From: Acholoe squamosa
Taxonomy: Eukaryota; Annelida; Polychaeta; Phyllodocida; Polynoidae
Length of the DNA stretch: 64,000 bases
NCBI GenBank assembly: GCA_949317995.1
Contig: OX439052.1
Location: 44,512,599 to 44,576,598, forward strand
Reading direction: 5' to 3'
Shown here in pieces: positions 35,406 through 43,763 of the stretch. The position numbers and the translations under genes are program-made. A model generated the notes under the pieces. The model made no database searches and was not told where the DNA came from. It saw nothing but the letters and a program-made list of their open reading frames with translations. The stretch's first letter is position 1. The number at the start of each line of letters is the position of its first letter.

Positions 35406-35876
35406 TTAGGACATATGTGTTTCTTTACGCCATTGTTCATATATTTTGCTGTGTCTTAATTGGAAACATATTTTCGAATAAGGAGTATCTTTGAGTTTGT
35501 TAGATTCTTTTAATGTAATATTATATATTTTTTCCAACACAAGTTGTGCAATCGGATCTCCACAATTTATTTTATATTCTTTTTCACCAAAATTTAAAAA
35601 AAGGATATGAATTTGTCCTCTGTAATCATTGTCTATGATTCCTGCCTTAACATCTGTATACTTAAACCTATGCCCACGTAATGGTGCTATACGTGCATAA
35701 TACCCAGTAGGGACAGCAACTTTGATGCCTGTTTCAATTAAACATTTTTCTTTAGCTGGAATTATATAACTGAAAGCACTATATAAATTAAATCCTACAG
35801 CGTTAGTTTTTTCTTTGCTTAGAGGAAATGTATTGGAATCATATCTAGTATATCCTAAAACAGGTTTGTTTCCCAT
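35406..35876 (-). CDS. dUTPase-like paralogue lacking catalytic motifs
   Basis: A 156-residue protein with the trimeric dUTPase fold pattern. It aligns with the intact dUTPase at 37500-38180: VGFNLYSAF against AGFDLYSAY (motif 1), PLRGHRF against PKSGLAV (motif 2), AGIIDNDYRG against AGVIDGDYRG (motif 3) and GDPIAQL against GDQIAQI (motif 4). Motif 1 Asp is Asn, the motif 2 Ser-Gly is lost, and the glycine-rich C-terminal motif 5 is missing. Motif 3 keeps its Asp. Hydrolysis of dUTP is therefore unlikely by family rules. Non-enzymatic dUTPase-like proteins are known in other DNA viruses as regulators of host factors, which is a possible role here but only an inference. It is the leftmost gene of the viral cluster. 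Confidence 0.8.
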   Translation of the reverse strand: MGNKPVLGYTRYDSNTFPLSKEKTNAVGFNLYSAFSYIIPAKEKCLIETGIKVAVPTGYYARIAPLRGHRFKYTDVKAGIIDNDYRGQIHILFLNFGEKEYKINCGDPIAQLVLEKIYNITLKESNKLKDTPYSKICFQLRHSKIYEQWRKETHMS

Positions 35877-35986
35877 TTTTTTTATTGACTGTACTTTAAG
35901 ACTATTAAGAAGTGTGCATTCACAGAGACATTTATATCATTCAGAGACATTAAGAAGTGTGTTTTACCTTTAGGATTCTGTTTTTC

Positions 35987-36526
35987 TTATTCTTCTTCTA
36001 AAATGTACAGTATATCAAGATAGTCAAAAAGTTCTTTGTCTTGAATGTCTTCCATCGCAGTATTCAGTTTATCTAACTGATTTGGTTTTAACATGAAGTG
36101 GCTTTCAATGTTCTTTGATGCGAACAGTAACGTATCCCAGTTTAATTTGGTGACAGTGAAACCTTCTATTTCAATTTTAGAGTTCATGTTAACGTTCGAA
36201 CTAAACAGATGTTTTATTTGATCCATTTTAGATGAGAGTTCTGTCCATTCTTCTTCGAAAATTTCGATCTTTTGTTCTTCTTTTACATCCAAGTATACGA
36301 GTGTGTTGTCTTCGTGCGGCACGTCATCGTACATAACAACTAAATCGAGATTGTAGGAAATGTTATAACATCCTCGCAAACACGTTTTCACTTCACCTTG
36401 ATCCGTGTAACTATGTGCTCGCACTGTGAAATTGGTTTCATACCGATGATGACTTTCTTCTGAACTTGTTTCATCTTCTGAGGTTGATGATTCAATGTTA
36501 TTCATTATAGTTTCGTTGTCAGCCAT
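35987..36526 (-). CDS. Acidic hypothetical protein
   Basis: A 179-residue protein that I do not recognise. The first 26 residues are rich in Ser and Glu (SSTSEDETSSEESHHRYE), the middle has alternating hydrophobic residues suggesting a beta-rich fold, and the C-terminus is acidic (ELFDYLDILYILEEE). Two Cys sit close together at CLRGCYN. There is no signal peptide and no membrane segment. It lies between the degenerate dUTPase-like gene and another unknown gene. Base composition is less AT-rich than its neighbours in parts of the coding region. Confidence 0.65.
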   Translation of the reverse strand: MADNETIMNNIESSTSEDETSSEESHHRYETNFTVRAHSYTDQGEVKTCLRGCYNISYNLDLVVMYDDVPHEDNTLVYLDVKEEQKIEIFEEEWTELSSKMDQIKHLFSSNVNMNSKIEIEGFTVTKLNWDTLLFASKNIESHFMLKPNQLDKLNTAMEDIQDKELFDYLDILYILEEE

Positions 36527-36625
36527 TTTTTTGACGCAATGAATTATGTTGCTACGTTATGTTGTCATAGCTACACTTAGTAACGAGTGTTTACTCGATT
36601 TGTAGCGCATACCTTAGCAACCGTG

Positions 36626-37222
36626 TTACACAGAGAGTGGATACCAAAGACGATCTAAATCATAAATTTCTGCTGGTATTGATTCATTTATATGTCTCCA
36701 GCCGGGAAAATAAAGAATTAAGTCATCATTTATGAACAGAGTGGCAGAGAATGAGTTACATATGTGTTCTAGTATACTTTGAAATTGACTTCTGAAAGTG
36801 ATTGTTTGATCTAAAAATAGTATATTCGCAGATTTCAATGACTGGATAAAATTTTTATATTCTTTAGACTTAAGTACTGTAGTAGTTTCATTGATACGAC
36901 TATTTCCATGGAATATTATTGAAATCTTGCTGTATCTTGAATTATCTCGGGTTTGCCATTTAACTCCAAAGTGATCTGTGTAATACATGACATTGATTAA
37001 TTTTTTTAAGTTTTTTATTACTTCATTTAAAAGTGAAGAAGTTTGAACTTCATCGTTTTTCCATTTATTCAAAAAAAGTTCTGCTATTTCATTTTTTAAA
37101 ATAAAAGTAATTATTTTAGTGTTTTCATATGGAAAAATATTATTTCGAGGTGAATGATCATTGTAATCAGAATCTTGTAAAATATAAAGCAAGCATTCAT
37201 CTATTTTTGCTTTGTTGTCCAT
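36626..37222 (-). CDS. Hypothetical protein
   Basis: A 198-residue protein of mixed alpha/beta character that I do not recognise. It has no transmembrane segment, few Cys, and a Trp/Tyr-rich C-terminus (FPGWRHINESIPAEIYDLDR). A TTATCCCA element at 37282-37289 and TTATCATA at about 37253 lie 30-60 nt upstream of the start. Both are variants of the TTATCTCA element in front of several virion genes, so this gene may be controlled alike. Its neighbours are two dUTPase-family genes and an unknown acidic protein, an arrangement typical of an accessory region. Confidence 0.6.
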   Translation of the reverse strand: MDNKAKIDECLLYILQDSDYNDHSPRNNIFPYENTKIITFILKNEIAELFLNKWKNDEVQTSSLLNEVIKNLKKLINVMYYTDHFGVKWQTRDNSRYSKISIIFHGNSRINETTTVLKSKEYKNFIQSLKSANILFLDQTITFRSQFQSILEHICNSFSATLFINDDLILYFPGWRHINESIPAEIYDLDRLWYPLSV

Positions 37223-37276
37223 TATGTTTTTTTGGTTGTATGATTTTTTAGTTTATCATAGAGATTGTGTGATTTT

Positions 37277-37499
37277 TTAGTTTATCCCAAGGATATTTTG
37301 TTTGTTATATTGTATGCATAAAAAACATAACTCGATTTTATTTAATTTTTTTATTAGGGATAATTTCACATCGAGAGATGGAGGGCATTTCATTGATTTT
37401 ATTAATGGTTTATATGATGTTGATTTTTTTATTTTTAATGCTTTTTCATCATATACTTGTTCTTTAACTGCATCGACTCGTTTTTTCTTTTGCTGATTC
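37277..37499 (-). other. Remnant of a longer dUTPase C-terminal tail
   Basis: Just past the dUTPase stop codon the DNA repeats the end of the gene. The stretch coding for DAVEEQAYEEK before the stop recurs as DAVKEQVYDEK about 65 bases later in another frame, followed by a Lys-rich segment. This suggests the acidic tail was once longer and was cut by a stop and a frame shift. Confidence 0.5.
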
Positions 37500-38180
37500 T
37501 TAATTTGATTTTTCTTCATAGGCTTGTTCTTCAACTGCATCAAAGAATTGTTCTTCATTTGCAGCCTCTTCATTGACAGGGTTTTCTCTTGATGGTTCTT
37601 CATCCATTTTTTCAACTGGTTTTTCTTCAGTTTCATTAGTTGTTTTTTCTTTCCCTGATCCGAATCCTCTTTTGTTTCTTTCAGTTACATTAAGAACAGA
37701 CACTTCTTCAAGGTGAGGGATGCAAATTCTTTCTATGATGATTTGAGCTATTTGATCTCCATGTTTTATTTCAAAGTTTTTATTACCAAAATTGAACAGT
37801 AGGACGGCAACAGTGCCTCTATAGTCTCCATCTATTACTCCTGCACCAACATCAATAAAATGATGAACTGCAAGACCTGATTTAGGTGCTATGCGACCAT
37901 AGCATCCTGGAGGTATAGCAAGCGTTAAATCAGTTTTCACCAACATTCTTTCTTTAGCAGGAATAATATAATCATAAGCACTGTATAAATCAAATCCTGC
38001 AGATTCTTTAGTTGATCTTGTTGGTTCAATCGCTCTTTCTGTATTTTTTATATAATATATCACAGGTTTACTTATAGGATTTATATCAGGCGTGGTAACA
38101 GGAGTATTGCATGGTGTTATTAATGCTGTATTTCTGTTATCCGTAAGTGTTACATAATAAGACTCGTGTGAATATGCCAT
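37500..38180 (-). CDS. dut: dUTPase (dUTP pyrophosphatase)
   Basis: Hydrolyses dUTP to dUMP and pyrophosphate, keeping uracil out of viral DNA in cells with low thymidylate. All five motifs of the homotrimeric family are visible: AGFDLYSAY (1), PKSGLAV (2), GAGVIDGDYRG with the catalytic Asp (3), GDQIAQI (4) and RGFGSG (5), over roughly residues 60-170. The N-terminal 45 residues are extra and Thr/Pro-rich. After motif 5 comes an acidic Glu-rich tail of about 50 residues. The start Met lies next to the long AT-rich repeat region at 38200-39165, which may hold its promoter. A degenerate paralogue lies 1.6 kb downstream. This copy looks functional. Confidence 0.92.
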   Translation of the reverse strand: MAYSHESYYVTLTDNRNTALITPCNTPVTTPDINPISKPVIYYIKNTERAIEPTRSTKESAGFDLYSAYDYIIPAKERMLVKTDLTLAIPPGCYGRIAPKSGLAVHHFIDVGAGVIDGDYRGTVAVLLFNFGNKNFEIKHGDQIAQIIIERICIPHLEEVSVLNVTERNKRGFGSGKEKTTNETEEKPVEKMDEEPSRENPVNEEAANEEQFFDAVEEQAYEEKSN

Positions 38181-38199
38181 TTTTGTTGATATTGATATA

Positions 38200-39165
38200 T
38201 AAAGATATCAGTAATAATATGAAGTTATAACTAATATCAGTAATAATATGAAGTTATACTTATGACTTGTTTAATGACTTGTTATGATATAGTTATCTAA
38301 GCTTATTTCAGCGATATTTAAAGCGATAATACAATATAATGTTATAACTATAGTATGTATAATACTAAGTACTTATGATTATTGCTATACTACTTGTTAT
38401 ATGATATATAGTTATTTAGTTCTCAGCTTATCACAACTATATTAAAAGCAGTTATAAACAGATAACAATATTATGTTATGATAATAGTAAGTTGTTACAA
38501 TTGTTATATCACTAGTTATGATATATAGTTATTTAAGATCATCATAAGCAATCTTATGATTAGATGACAATGTGATAAAAAATTATAACTATATCAAGTT
38601 ATTACAATCTTAGCTTATCACAACTATATTAAAAGCAGTTATAAACAGATAACAAAACAGATAACAATATTATGTTATGATAATAGTAAGTTGTTACAAT
38701 TGTTATATCACTAGTTATGATATATAGTTATTTAAGATCATCATAAGCAATCTTATGATTAGATGACAATGTGATAAAAAATTATAACTATATCAAGTTA
38801 TTACAATCTTAGCTTATCACAACTATATTAAAAGCAGTTATAAACAGATAACAATATTATATTATGATAATAGTAAGTTGTTACAACTGTTATATCACTA
38901 GTTATGATATACAGTTATCTAAGGTTATCATAAAGATATTTTAAGCAATCTTATGATTAGATGACAATATGATAAAAAATTATAACTATGACAGTTGTTA
39001 CTATTGTTGCTGTATTATTTATTATAATATTTAGTTATTTAAGCTTATCACAAGATATTTAAAGCAATCTTATAATCAGATAACATGATAATATATTATA
39101 ACTAATAAATTGTTATGACTAACTGTATTGTAGTTATTAAAGCTTATCACAAAGATATTTTAACA
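38200..39165. repeat. AT-rich tandem repeat region, about 190-bp unit
   Basis: The string AGCTTATCACAACTATATTA starts copies at 38425, 38612 and 38811 (spacing 187 and 199; the second carries a 12-bp duplication), each followed by AAAAGCAGTTATAAACAGAT. More degenerate copies flank them on both sides. The stretch is about 80% A+T, rich in short dyads (AAGCAATCTTATGATT) and repeats TTATCACA, a variant of the upstream element found before virion genes. It separates the dUTPase from the death-domain gene. A regulatory or replication role is possible. Confidence 0.8.
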
Positions 39166-39167
39166 TT

Positions 39168-39788
39168 TTAATTAAAGCCTGCTTGTTCACTTCCTGTTCT
39201 TTTATCGAATTCATCGAAGATAATTTTCAAACCATCTTTTCTGTTCATGTCAGACAGAGCTTTTATGAGATGGTGAGTTGCACTGTATTTAGATGTTTGC
39301 CACATTTTTAGCACTTGGAAGGCATATTGAGTTAAGTCACGTTCAGGTTCATAAGAAATATTTTTTATATCTTTATATGATATGTTTAAATAAATAGCGA
39401 TATATTTCCAGTCTGATGGTATTTTTTCGCTCAATTTGCTCAAGAAAAGATATATAGCAGTGGAATCAGTATGGTAATTTTCCAATAATTTTTCGCCAAA
39501 ATATTTTTGAGTGAATTCTATTAAGTCTCTTCTGCTAGTTTCCAGAAAACTTGTTTCTAGTTCCTCCCATCTCTTGTATGGAGGAACATTTCTCCACCAT
39601 TTTTTTAACATTTCTAATGCCATTTCGCATGGTTTTTTAGACTTAAAAATATTTTCTAAACGGTGATCAGGTATGCCTAGATAAATACCTAGTTTCATCC
39701 AGTCTGTACCTAACAGTACAGATATTTGTTGTAAGACTTGATCAGAATAACCTAAGTCTTGATTGAAATAATAGGATGGCAAAGGCAT
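39168..39788 (-). CDS. Tandem death-domain protein
   Basis: A 206-residue protein that divides into two similar six-helix death-fold halves. Residues about 16-95 contain LLGTDWMKLGIYLGIPDHRL, MLKKWW and LETSRRDLIEF. Residues about 110-200 contain KIPSDWKYIAIYLNISYKDI, VLKMWQ and LSDMNRKDGLKIIF. The pattern DW..(L/I)..YL.I....(L/I).NI, then a W at the end of a helix, is characteristic of death domains. Host death domains assemble apoptosis and innate-immune signalling complexes (FADD, MyD88 and others), so a viral decoy or adaptor role is a reasonable inference. There is no catalytic or membrane part. Three 38-bp repeats lie immediately upstream of the start and probably form its control region. 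CARD, DED or pyrin subfamilies are less likely. Confidence 0.75.
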   Translation of the reverse strand: MPLPSYYFNQDLGYSDQVLQQISVLLGTDWMKLGIYLGIPDHRLENIFKSKKPCEMALEMLKKWWRNVPPYKRWEELETSFLETSRRDLIEFTQKYFGEKLLENYHTDSTAIYLFLSKLSEKIPSDWKYIAIYLNISYKDIKNISYEPERDLTQYAFQVLKMWQTSKYSATHHLIKALSDMNRKDGLKIIFDEFDKRTGSEQAGFN

Positions 39789-39825
39789 TTTGAAGTTATA
39801 TGTAATCAGATGTAAAGTTAAGATT

Positions 39826-39939
39826 GGTTATGTTAGCTGTATCACAAAGTAGTATCGGAAACTGGTTATGTTAGCTGTATCACAAAGTAGTATCGGAAAC
39901 TGGTTATGTTAGCTGTATCACAAAGTAGTATCGGAAACA
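39826..39939. repeat. Three perfect 38-bp repeats upstream of the death-domain gene
   Basis: Copies start at 39826, 39864 and 39902, each GGTTATGTTAGCTGTATCAC followed by AAAGTAGTATCGGAAACT; only the last base of the third differs. They lie 38-151 nt upstream of the death-domain start codon and carry TATCACAA. A promoter array is the likely reading. Confidence 0.9.
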
Positions 39940-40175
39940 AGTATACTATGATGCAAAAACAGAAATAATATAATATGTATAAGGTTATATATGGTATATA
40001 AAAAAGGACATAATATTACAATATGCATAAGTTCATATATGATACAGTAAGTAAAAAACAAATATATAGCCAGTAAAGATATCGTAAAACTTGTATATTT
40101 AATGTTTGTGATTTGTGTTTTTGTTTTTTTATTTACAGAATTTGTAATAATATATTTTTTTATTTTAAGCATTTT

Positions 40176-40817
40176 TTATTGCTGACTTAGAATACTTTTC
40201 CACGAAGCAAGATAAAAATTTACTTTTTCTCTGTCTTCGATAGTGTATCTACTAAAGAAATTTGGATTAATGTTTAACATTTCATGAAAGGTAATTTCTC
40301 CGTTTAAAATATCATTCACAGTTATATTTTTAATTTTCAAATCTTTTTCTATATGACAGGCTATCATATCAAATACACTTTCAATTAAAGCATATTTTTC
40401 CATGTTTTTACCTGAATAGTATTCAGGGTGATGATCATTATTTTTATAATGATGATCTAATGCATTTTCCCAAATTATTTTGTCTTTTTCATCTTTAAGA
40501 CCTTCAGTAGAAAAGAATTTTAAGGTATAACCTATAGCTTCTTTTACTGATAATTTTGATAAATCATGCATATTTAATCGTTTTATAAGACATATTTTTT
40601 CTGCATAATTAAATACTGTTTCTCCTATAACGAAAAAGGCTGCAGATATTATTTGCCTATGCTTGAATACCTGTTTATAGTGTTCAAGGAGTATGTTTAA
40701 GAAAGCAGAATTGCATATAATTTTTTCTTTTTTAGCATTAACATATTTGATTGCTATTTCGTCACTGATGTTCTTATTTTTTAAAAGATTTCTTATGCTG
40801 TATGTTTGAAAACTCAT
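40176..40817 (-). CDS. DUF5662-like putative phosphohydrolase
   Basis: A 213-residue protein. The central pattern MHDLSKLS, then an EA..Y...FF helix, then ALDHHYKNNDHHPEYYSGK matches the DUF5662 family of DNA viruses and phages. The family is thought to be HD-domain-like because of these paired His/Asp clusters (HD, HH, HHPE), which could bind metal. The second half contains a helix with MIACHIEKDL. If it is a phosphohydrolase, nucleotides or their derivatives would be a likely substrate, fitting the dUTPase nearby. That is inference. The start is preceded by an AT-rich gap. No motif specific to another family was seen. Confidence 0.6.
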   Translation of the reverse strand: MSFQTYSIRNLLKNKNISDEIAIKYVNAKKEKIICNSAFLNILLEHYKQVFKHRQIISAAFFVIGETVFNYAEKICLIKRLNMHDLSKLSVKEAIGYTLKFFSTEGLKDEKDKIIWENALDHHYKNNDHHPEYYSGKNMEKYALIESVFDMIACHIEKDLKIKNITVNDILNGEITFHEMLNINPNFFSRYTIEDREKVNFYLASWKSILSQQ

Positions 40818-40847
40818 TTTGAATTATATAGCAGTGATTAAGTATAC

Positions 40848-41270
40848 CTAATCACATTCATGTTTTTCTTCATAAAACACTTCATCAGGTATACTTCTAT
40901 ATATGTTTAATAAACTCTCACGAGGGAGATCTACTATATCTATATCTTCAGCAGCTTCTTCATCCTTATCATTACTGTCTGATACTATAGTGTTTATGTA
41001 AATCGGACCTTTTCTTTTCCTGTATTCCCTCTCCATTTTAGCTATGCCATAGGCTTTTCTATGTGCTAACATACTCATGACTTCTTTTTCTGTCTCTTTT
41101 ATTTTATAAGAGAGAGAAGAATTTTTTTCTTCTTCTTCTTTTATTTTGTTTTGATATTCAGTTTTCTCTTTTTCTAACGAGCAAATGTATGAGTGTTGAT
41201 GGTGACAAATTTTTTCTAGGATTTCATTACGTTCTTTTTCATAGTTTAATTGAATCTTTAAATAATCCAT
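40848..41270 (-). CDS. Coiled-coil protein with acidic C-terminus
   Basis: A 140-residue protein. Residues about 5-75 are a heptad-like Glu/Lys-rich coiled coil (KERNEILEKICHHQHSYICS and following), then a basic patch EREYRKRKG, then an acidic tail with DSNDKDEEAAEDIDIVDL. No known domain. It lies between the DUF5662-like gene and the membrane-protein gene at the 5' end of the virion gene run. A TTATCTCA element at 41345-41352, inside the 3' end of the upstream gene, is 75 nt from the start and may drive it. A structural or assembly role is possible but unproved. Confidence 0.6.
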   Translation of the reverse strand: MDYLKIQLNYEKERNEILEKICHHQHSYICSLEKEKTEYQNKIKEEEEKNSSLSYKIKETEKEVMSMLAHRKAYGIAKMEREYRKRKGPIYINTIVSDSNDKDEEAAEDIDIVDLPRESLLNIYRSIPDEVFYEEKHECD

Positions 41271-41318
41271 ATTTAAAATATAAGTTATTGTTTATAGGAT
41301 CAGCGTGATATTTTTTGA

Positions 41319-41771
41319 TCAGTTGTAAGTTGGAGATGTGGTATTTATCTCAGCGATTTTTCTTTGTTTAGGTATATGTATTACAACATATCTATTTTTA
41401 AGAGAGGAATTTATGGTTATTATATCAGTAAACTGATTTACTCTTGAGCTTTGGTTTGTTTGAGAATTATTTGAAACAGACTGTCCTAAGTAAGGATAGG
41501 ACCAGCTTTTTCTCTCATTTATGTTTGTTATGTAACAAGTTAAAAAACTTTGTGTTTTTTCTCCATTGCGAAAAATGTTGCCAGTTTCTGTACAACATAG
41601 GAATATTTCATCTCCTTTTTGTAAAGGAGAAGAATATTTTTTTTGTGTTTCATTATATATGATACCTGTTATAGCTAAGACAAACATAACTAAAATACTA
41701 CTTGCTTGTATAGCTGGTAGTTTCTTTTTAGTTGCATTATTGATTTTACTTAAAAGGTTTGATTCCGTCAT
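41319..41771 (-). CDS. Small membrane protein
   Basis: A 150-residue protein with one clear membrane segment at about residues 21-40 (IQASSILVMFVLAITGIIYN) behind a short, basic N-terminus. The rest would be exposed: beta-rich, with three Cys (two in LCC) and several N-glycosylation-like sequons (NNS, NQS, NSS, NTT). It overlaps the protease stop by 4 bases (ATGA), so the two are probably translated from one message. It may be a virion or fusion-associated membrane component; Polinton-family viruses have an internal lipid or small membrane proteins in some models. The family is not recognised. Confidence 0.6.
   Translation of the reverse strand: MTESNLLSKINNATKKKLPAIQASSILVMFVLAITGIIYNETQKKYSSPLQKGDEIFLCCTETGNIFRNGEKTQSFLTCYITNINERKSWSYPYLGQSVSNNSQTNQSSRVNQFTDIITINSSLKNRYVVIHIPKQRKIAEINTTSPTYN
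41345..41352 (-). promoter_or_regulatory. TTATCTCA element before coiled-coil gene
   Basis: Sense TGAGATAA, 75 nt upstream of the start codon and inside the 3' end of the preceding reading frame. Confidence 0.45.
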
Positions 41772-42316
41772 TTCAATTTTTTAGATTTTAAAGTGTAATT
41801 GTTATTTAAGAAATCGTTTTTAGGTAAGCAGCTTTGACAAATTTGATATGGGAAATGAGCTTCTTTTATCACAGGTATTTTTTTCTTTTTGAAATGATTT
41901 ATTACTTTATTATCGTTCCAGTCTGTATCAGTCGTGAAACTAGATATTATATCTTGCATGGACATGTTGTTAGCTCTTTTCTCAAGATAATATAAACAAT
42001 ATTGTCTGCAAGTTGTAGAAAATAAACCTTGTATAGCATGAGTTGAATATTTATATTTTTCAGGTAATGCTTTAAGAAAACTTTCACGAAGAGGTAGAAA
42101 TCCATATGAATCAAAATATTCAGCTAAGTTATTAGGTTTTTCATAATATAAAGCTACCCAATGCTCACCAGGAGAATCACTGTTGTCAGTGTTAACTATG
42201 TAACTAGTAGGGTAATACGTCACTTCAGGTATGGTATCTGCTGAAAACACTCCATATTCTCCTTTTTTCTCTTCTTTTATGAGATTTAGATAAAAATTTA
42301 TTTCTTTTCCATTCAT
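41768..42316 (-). CDS. Adenain-like maturation protease
   Basis: A 182-residue cysteine protease of the adenovirus protease (C5) family, expected to cleave precursor virion proteins during capsid maturation. The catalytic order is visible: His in PGEHWVALYYE (about residue 52), Asp/Glu in AEYFDSYG (about 68), Gln in AIQGLFSTTC and the nucleophile Cys in TTCRQYCLYYLE (about 105-110). After these come ordinary alpha-helical segments. It lies between the major capsid gene and a membrane-protein gene, each joined by an ATGA overlap. This hexon-protease order is the one seen in Polinton, adintovirus and adenovirus genomes. Length and motif spacing are normal for the family. Confidence 0.9.
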   Translation of the reverse strand: MNGKEINFYLNLIKEEKKGEYGVFSADTIPEVTYYPTSYIVNTDNSDSPGEHWVALYYEKPNNLAEYFDSYGFLPLRESFLKALPEKYKYSTHAIQGLFSTTCRQYCLYYLEKRANNMSMQDIISSFTTDTDWNDNKVINHFKKKKIPVIKEAHFPYQICQSCLPKNDFLNNNYTLKSKKLK

Positions 42317-43680
42317 TTTGTTAGGTTAGTCAATTCAGACTTAAATTTTAGCATATTACTTGAGTCTAATCTCATGATCTCATCATATTCTAAATATACA
42401 ATGGCTGCTACTCCATGATCTAATTCTTCTTCTAATTTTATTACAAAACCTAAAGTACCAGTTTCAGTTAATTCGAAAGTTTCTGATGTTGCTCCGTCTT
42501 TAGAAATATCAAAGCAAAATAATGTTGTTCCCTCTTTAAATTCGTCTATGGTTACATTTTGTGCTTCATTTCTGAATATATCTCCTGTAGATTTAAGGAG
42601 AGCAAGATAAGCCATGTTATACATATTATTTGGAAAATCTAATTCATAATGATAAAAAGGAGTTCCTCCATCGTTTACTTTAAGTTCTATTTCTTTAACT
42701 TTAAAGTTTTCAAATTTAAATGGATTACGATTATGAGTGCCTGTGAAGCCATCTAAATGCACGAGACCAATTATGACTCTTTTAGGTAAAGGTGTGTTAT
42801 TCACAACATGTGAAGCTTGAAGAATAGCTTTTTGAGGACCGAAAGTGACATATTTCATGTCTATTTTATGGATAGGAATATCCCATATAGGTAAATTAGT
42901 AGCTCTTGCTTCTTCTAATTCTTGATGAAAATCATCTGTTAATCTAACTCTTTTCACGTACAAGTTTATTTCTTGTACATCTATAATATATTTTTGAGCT
43001 TCTACTTTTGACATTAAACAAAAAGTTTCATCTGCTCTATCTAATTCAATAGAAAGAGGCAAGTCCCCAGGTAATAATTTAGACTGTGAAAAAAGACTGT
43101 CATGTATTCTTACATGCACTTCAAACAATGTTCCGTTTTTTGTTTTTTCATATCTTTTTTTAGCTCCTGCATTGTGAGCTGTACCTGTTAAAGTGTTAAC
43201 TTCATTGAAATCTTTATTGTCTTTTATGTAAAAACCTAATGGTCCTAAACATTTAGCTGTAAGAGGATCATAACTTAAAGTAAATTCTATTATTGATTTG
43301 TAACCATATAAATCATTGCTGTCTGATATTCTTATTCCTCCTACGAAAACTTTTACATTCTTAAACATAGTAGCACCAAAATAATTAACAGGAAAAACTT
43401 TAGCATTATCATTTATAGTTCCATCGTTAGCTGGAGCGTCAGGTGCTGTTTTATCTGCTTTCAATATTTTTGCTTTTATGTAAAGGTAACTGTTATGTAA
43501 AGAAACATAATCTTTTTTGTTAGATTTTAATGTAAATTGAACAGTGTTGCTGTTTGGTGAAGCTGTAGGATCTATTTTTTCATAGTATGTTTTTATTCTT
43601 GTAGTATCAGTAGGAGGTATATATTTATAATCCAATTCTGAGCTTATACAATGATGTAAATTTTCATTTAAAAAAGACAT
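42313..43680 (-). CDS. Hexon-like major capsid protein (double jelly roll)
   Basis: A 455-residue protein forming, by homology, the trimeric capsomer of an icosahedral capsid. Visible family signs are an N-terminal ISSELDYKYIPPTDTTRIKT, VSLHNSYLYIKAKI, a NYFGATMFKNVKVFVGG strand pair and the conserved PLPKRVIIGLVHLDGFTG followed by RNPFKFENFKVKEIELKVND. This last pattern (K-RV-IG-V, then NPF-F) is characteristic of Polinton/adintovirus major capsid proteins. The beta-strand pattern covers the whole length, as expected for two jelly rolls. A TTATCTCA element at 43745-43752 lies 65 nt upstream of the start. The stop overlaps the protease start by 4 bases. Confidence 0.88.
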   Translation of the reverse strand: MSFLNENLHHCISSELDYKYIPPTDTTRIKTYYEKIDPTASPNSNTVQFTLKSNKKDYVSLHNSYLYIKAKILKADKTAPDAPANDGTINDNAKVFPVNYFGATMFKNVKVFVGGIRISDSNDLYGYKSIIEFTLSYDPLTAKCLGPLGFYIKDNKDFNEVNTLTGTAHNAGAKKRYEKTKNGTLFEVHVRIHDSLFSQSKLLPGDLPLSIELDRADETFCLMSKVEAQKYIIDVQEINLYVKRVRLTDDFHQELEEARATNLPIWDIPIHKIDMKYVTFGPQKAILQASHVVNNTPLPKRVIIGLVHLDGFTGTHNRNPFKFENFKVKEIELKVNDGGTPFYHYELDFPNNMYNMAYLALLKSTGDIFRNEAQNVTIDEFKEGTTLFCFDISKDGATSETFELTETGTLGFVIKLEEELDHGVAAIVYLEYDEIMRLDSSNMLKFKSELTNLTK

Positions 43681-43744
43681 ATTTTTTGTTCAGGTGTATC
43701 TTCTTATTTTTACTTTGACAACATAAAAAGATCAAGTTATCGGT

Positions 43745-43752
43745 TTATCTCA
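43745..43752 (-). promoter_or_regulatory. TTATCTCA element before major capsid gene
   Basis: Read in the sense of the gene it is TGAGATAA, 65 nt upstream of the start codon. Confidence 0.6.
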
Positions 43753-43763
43753 AGCTATTTATT

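Noticed and set aside
37277..37636. Separate 119-residue gene overlapping the dUTPase end
   Set aside because: Its upstream part is a shifted-frame reading of the dUTPase tail; only the downstream part has meaning, as a remnant of that tail.
39918..40172. 84-residue hydrophobic minus-strand frame
   Set aside because: It is a low-complexity Ile/Leu/Tyr-rich frame in AT-rich DNA overlapping the 38-bp repeats; no motif or start context supports it.
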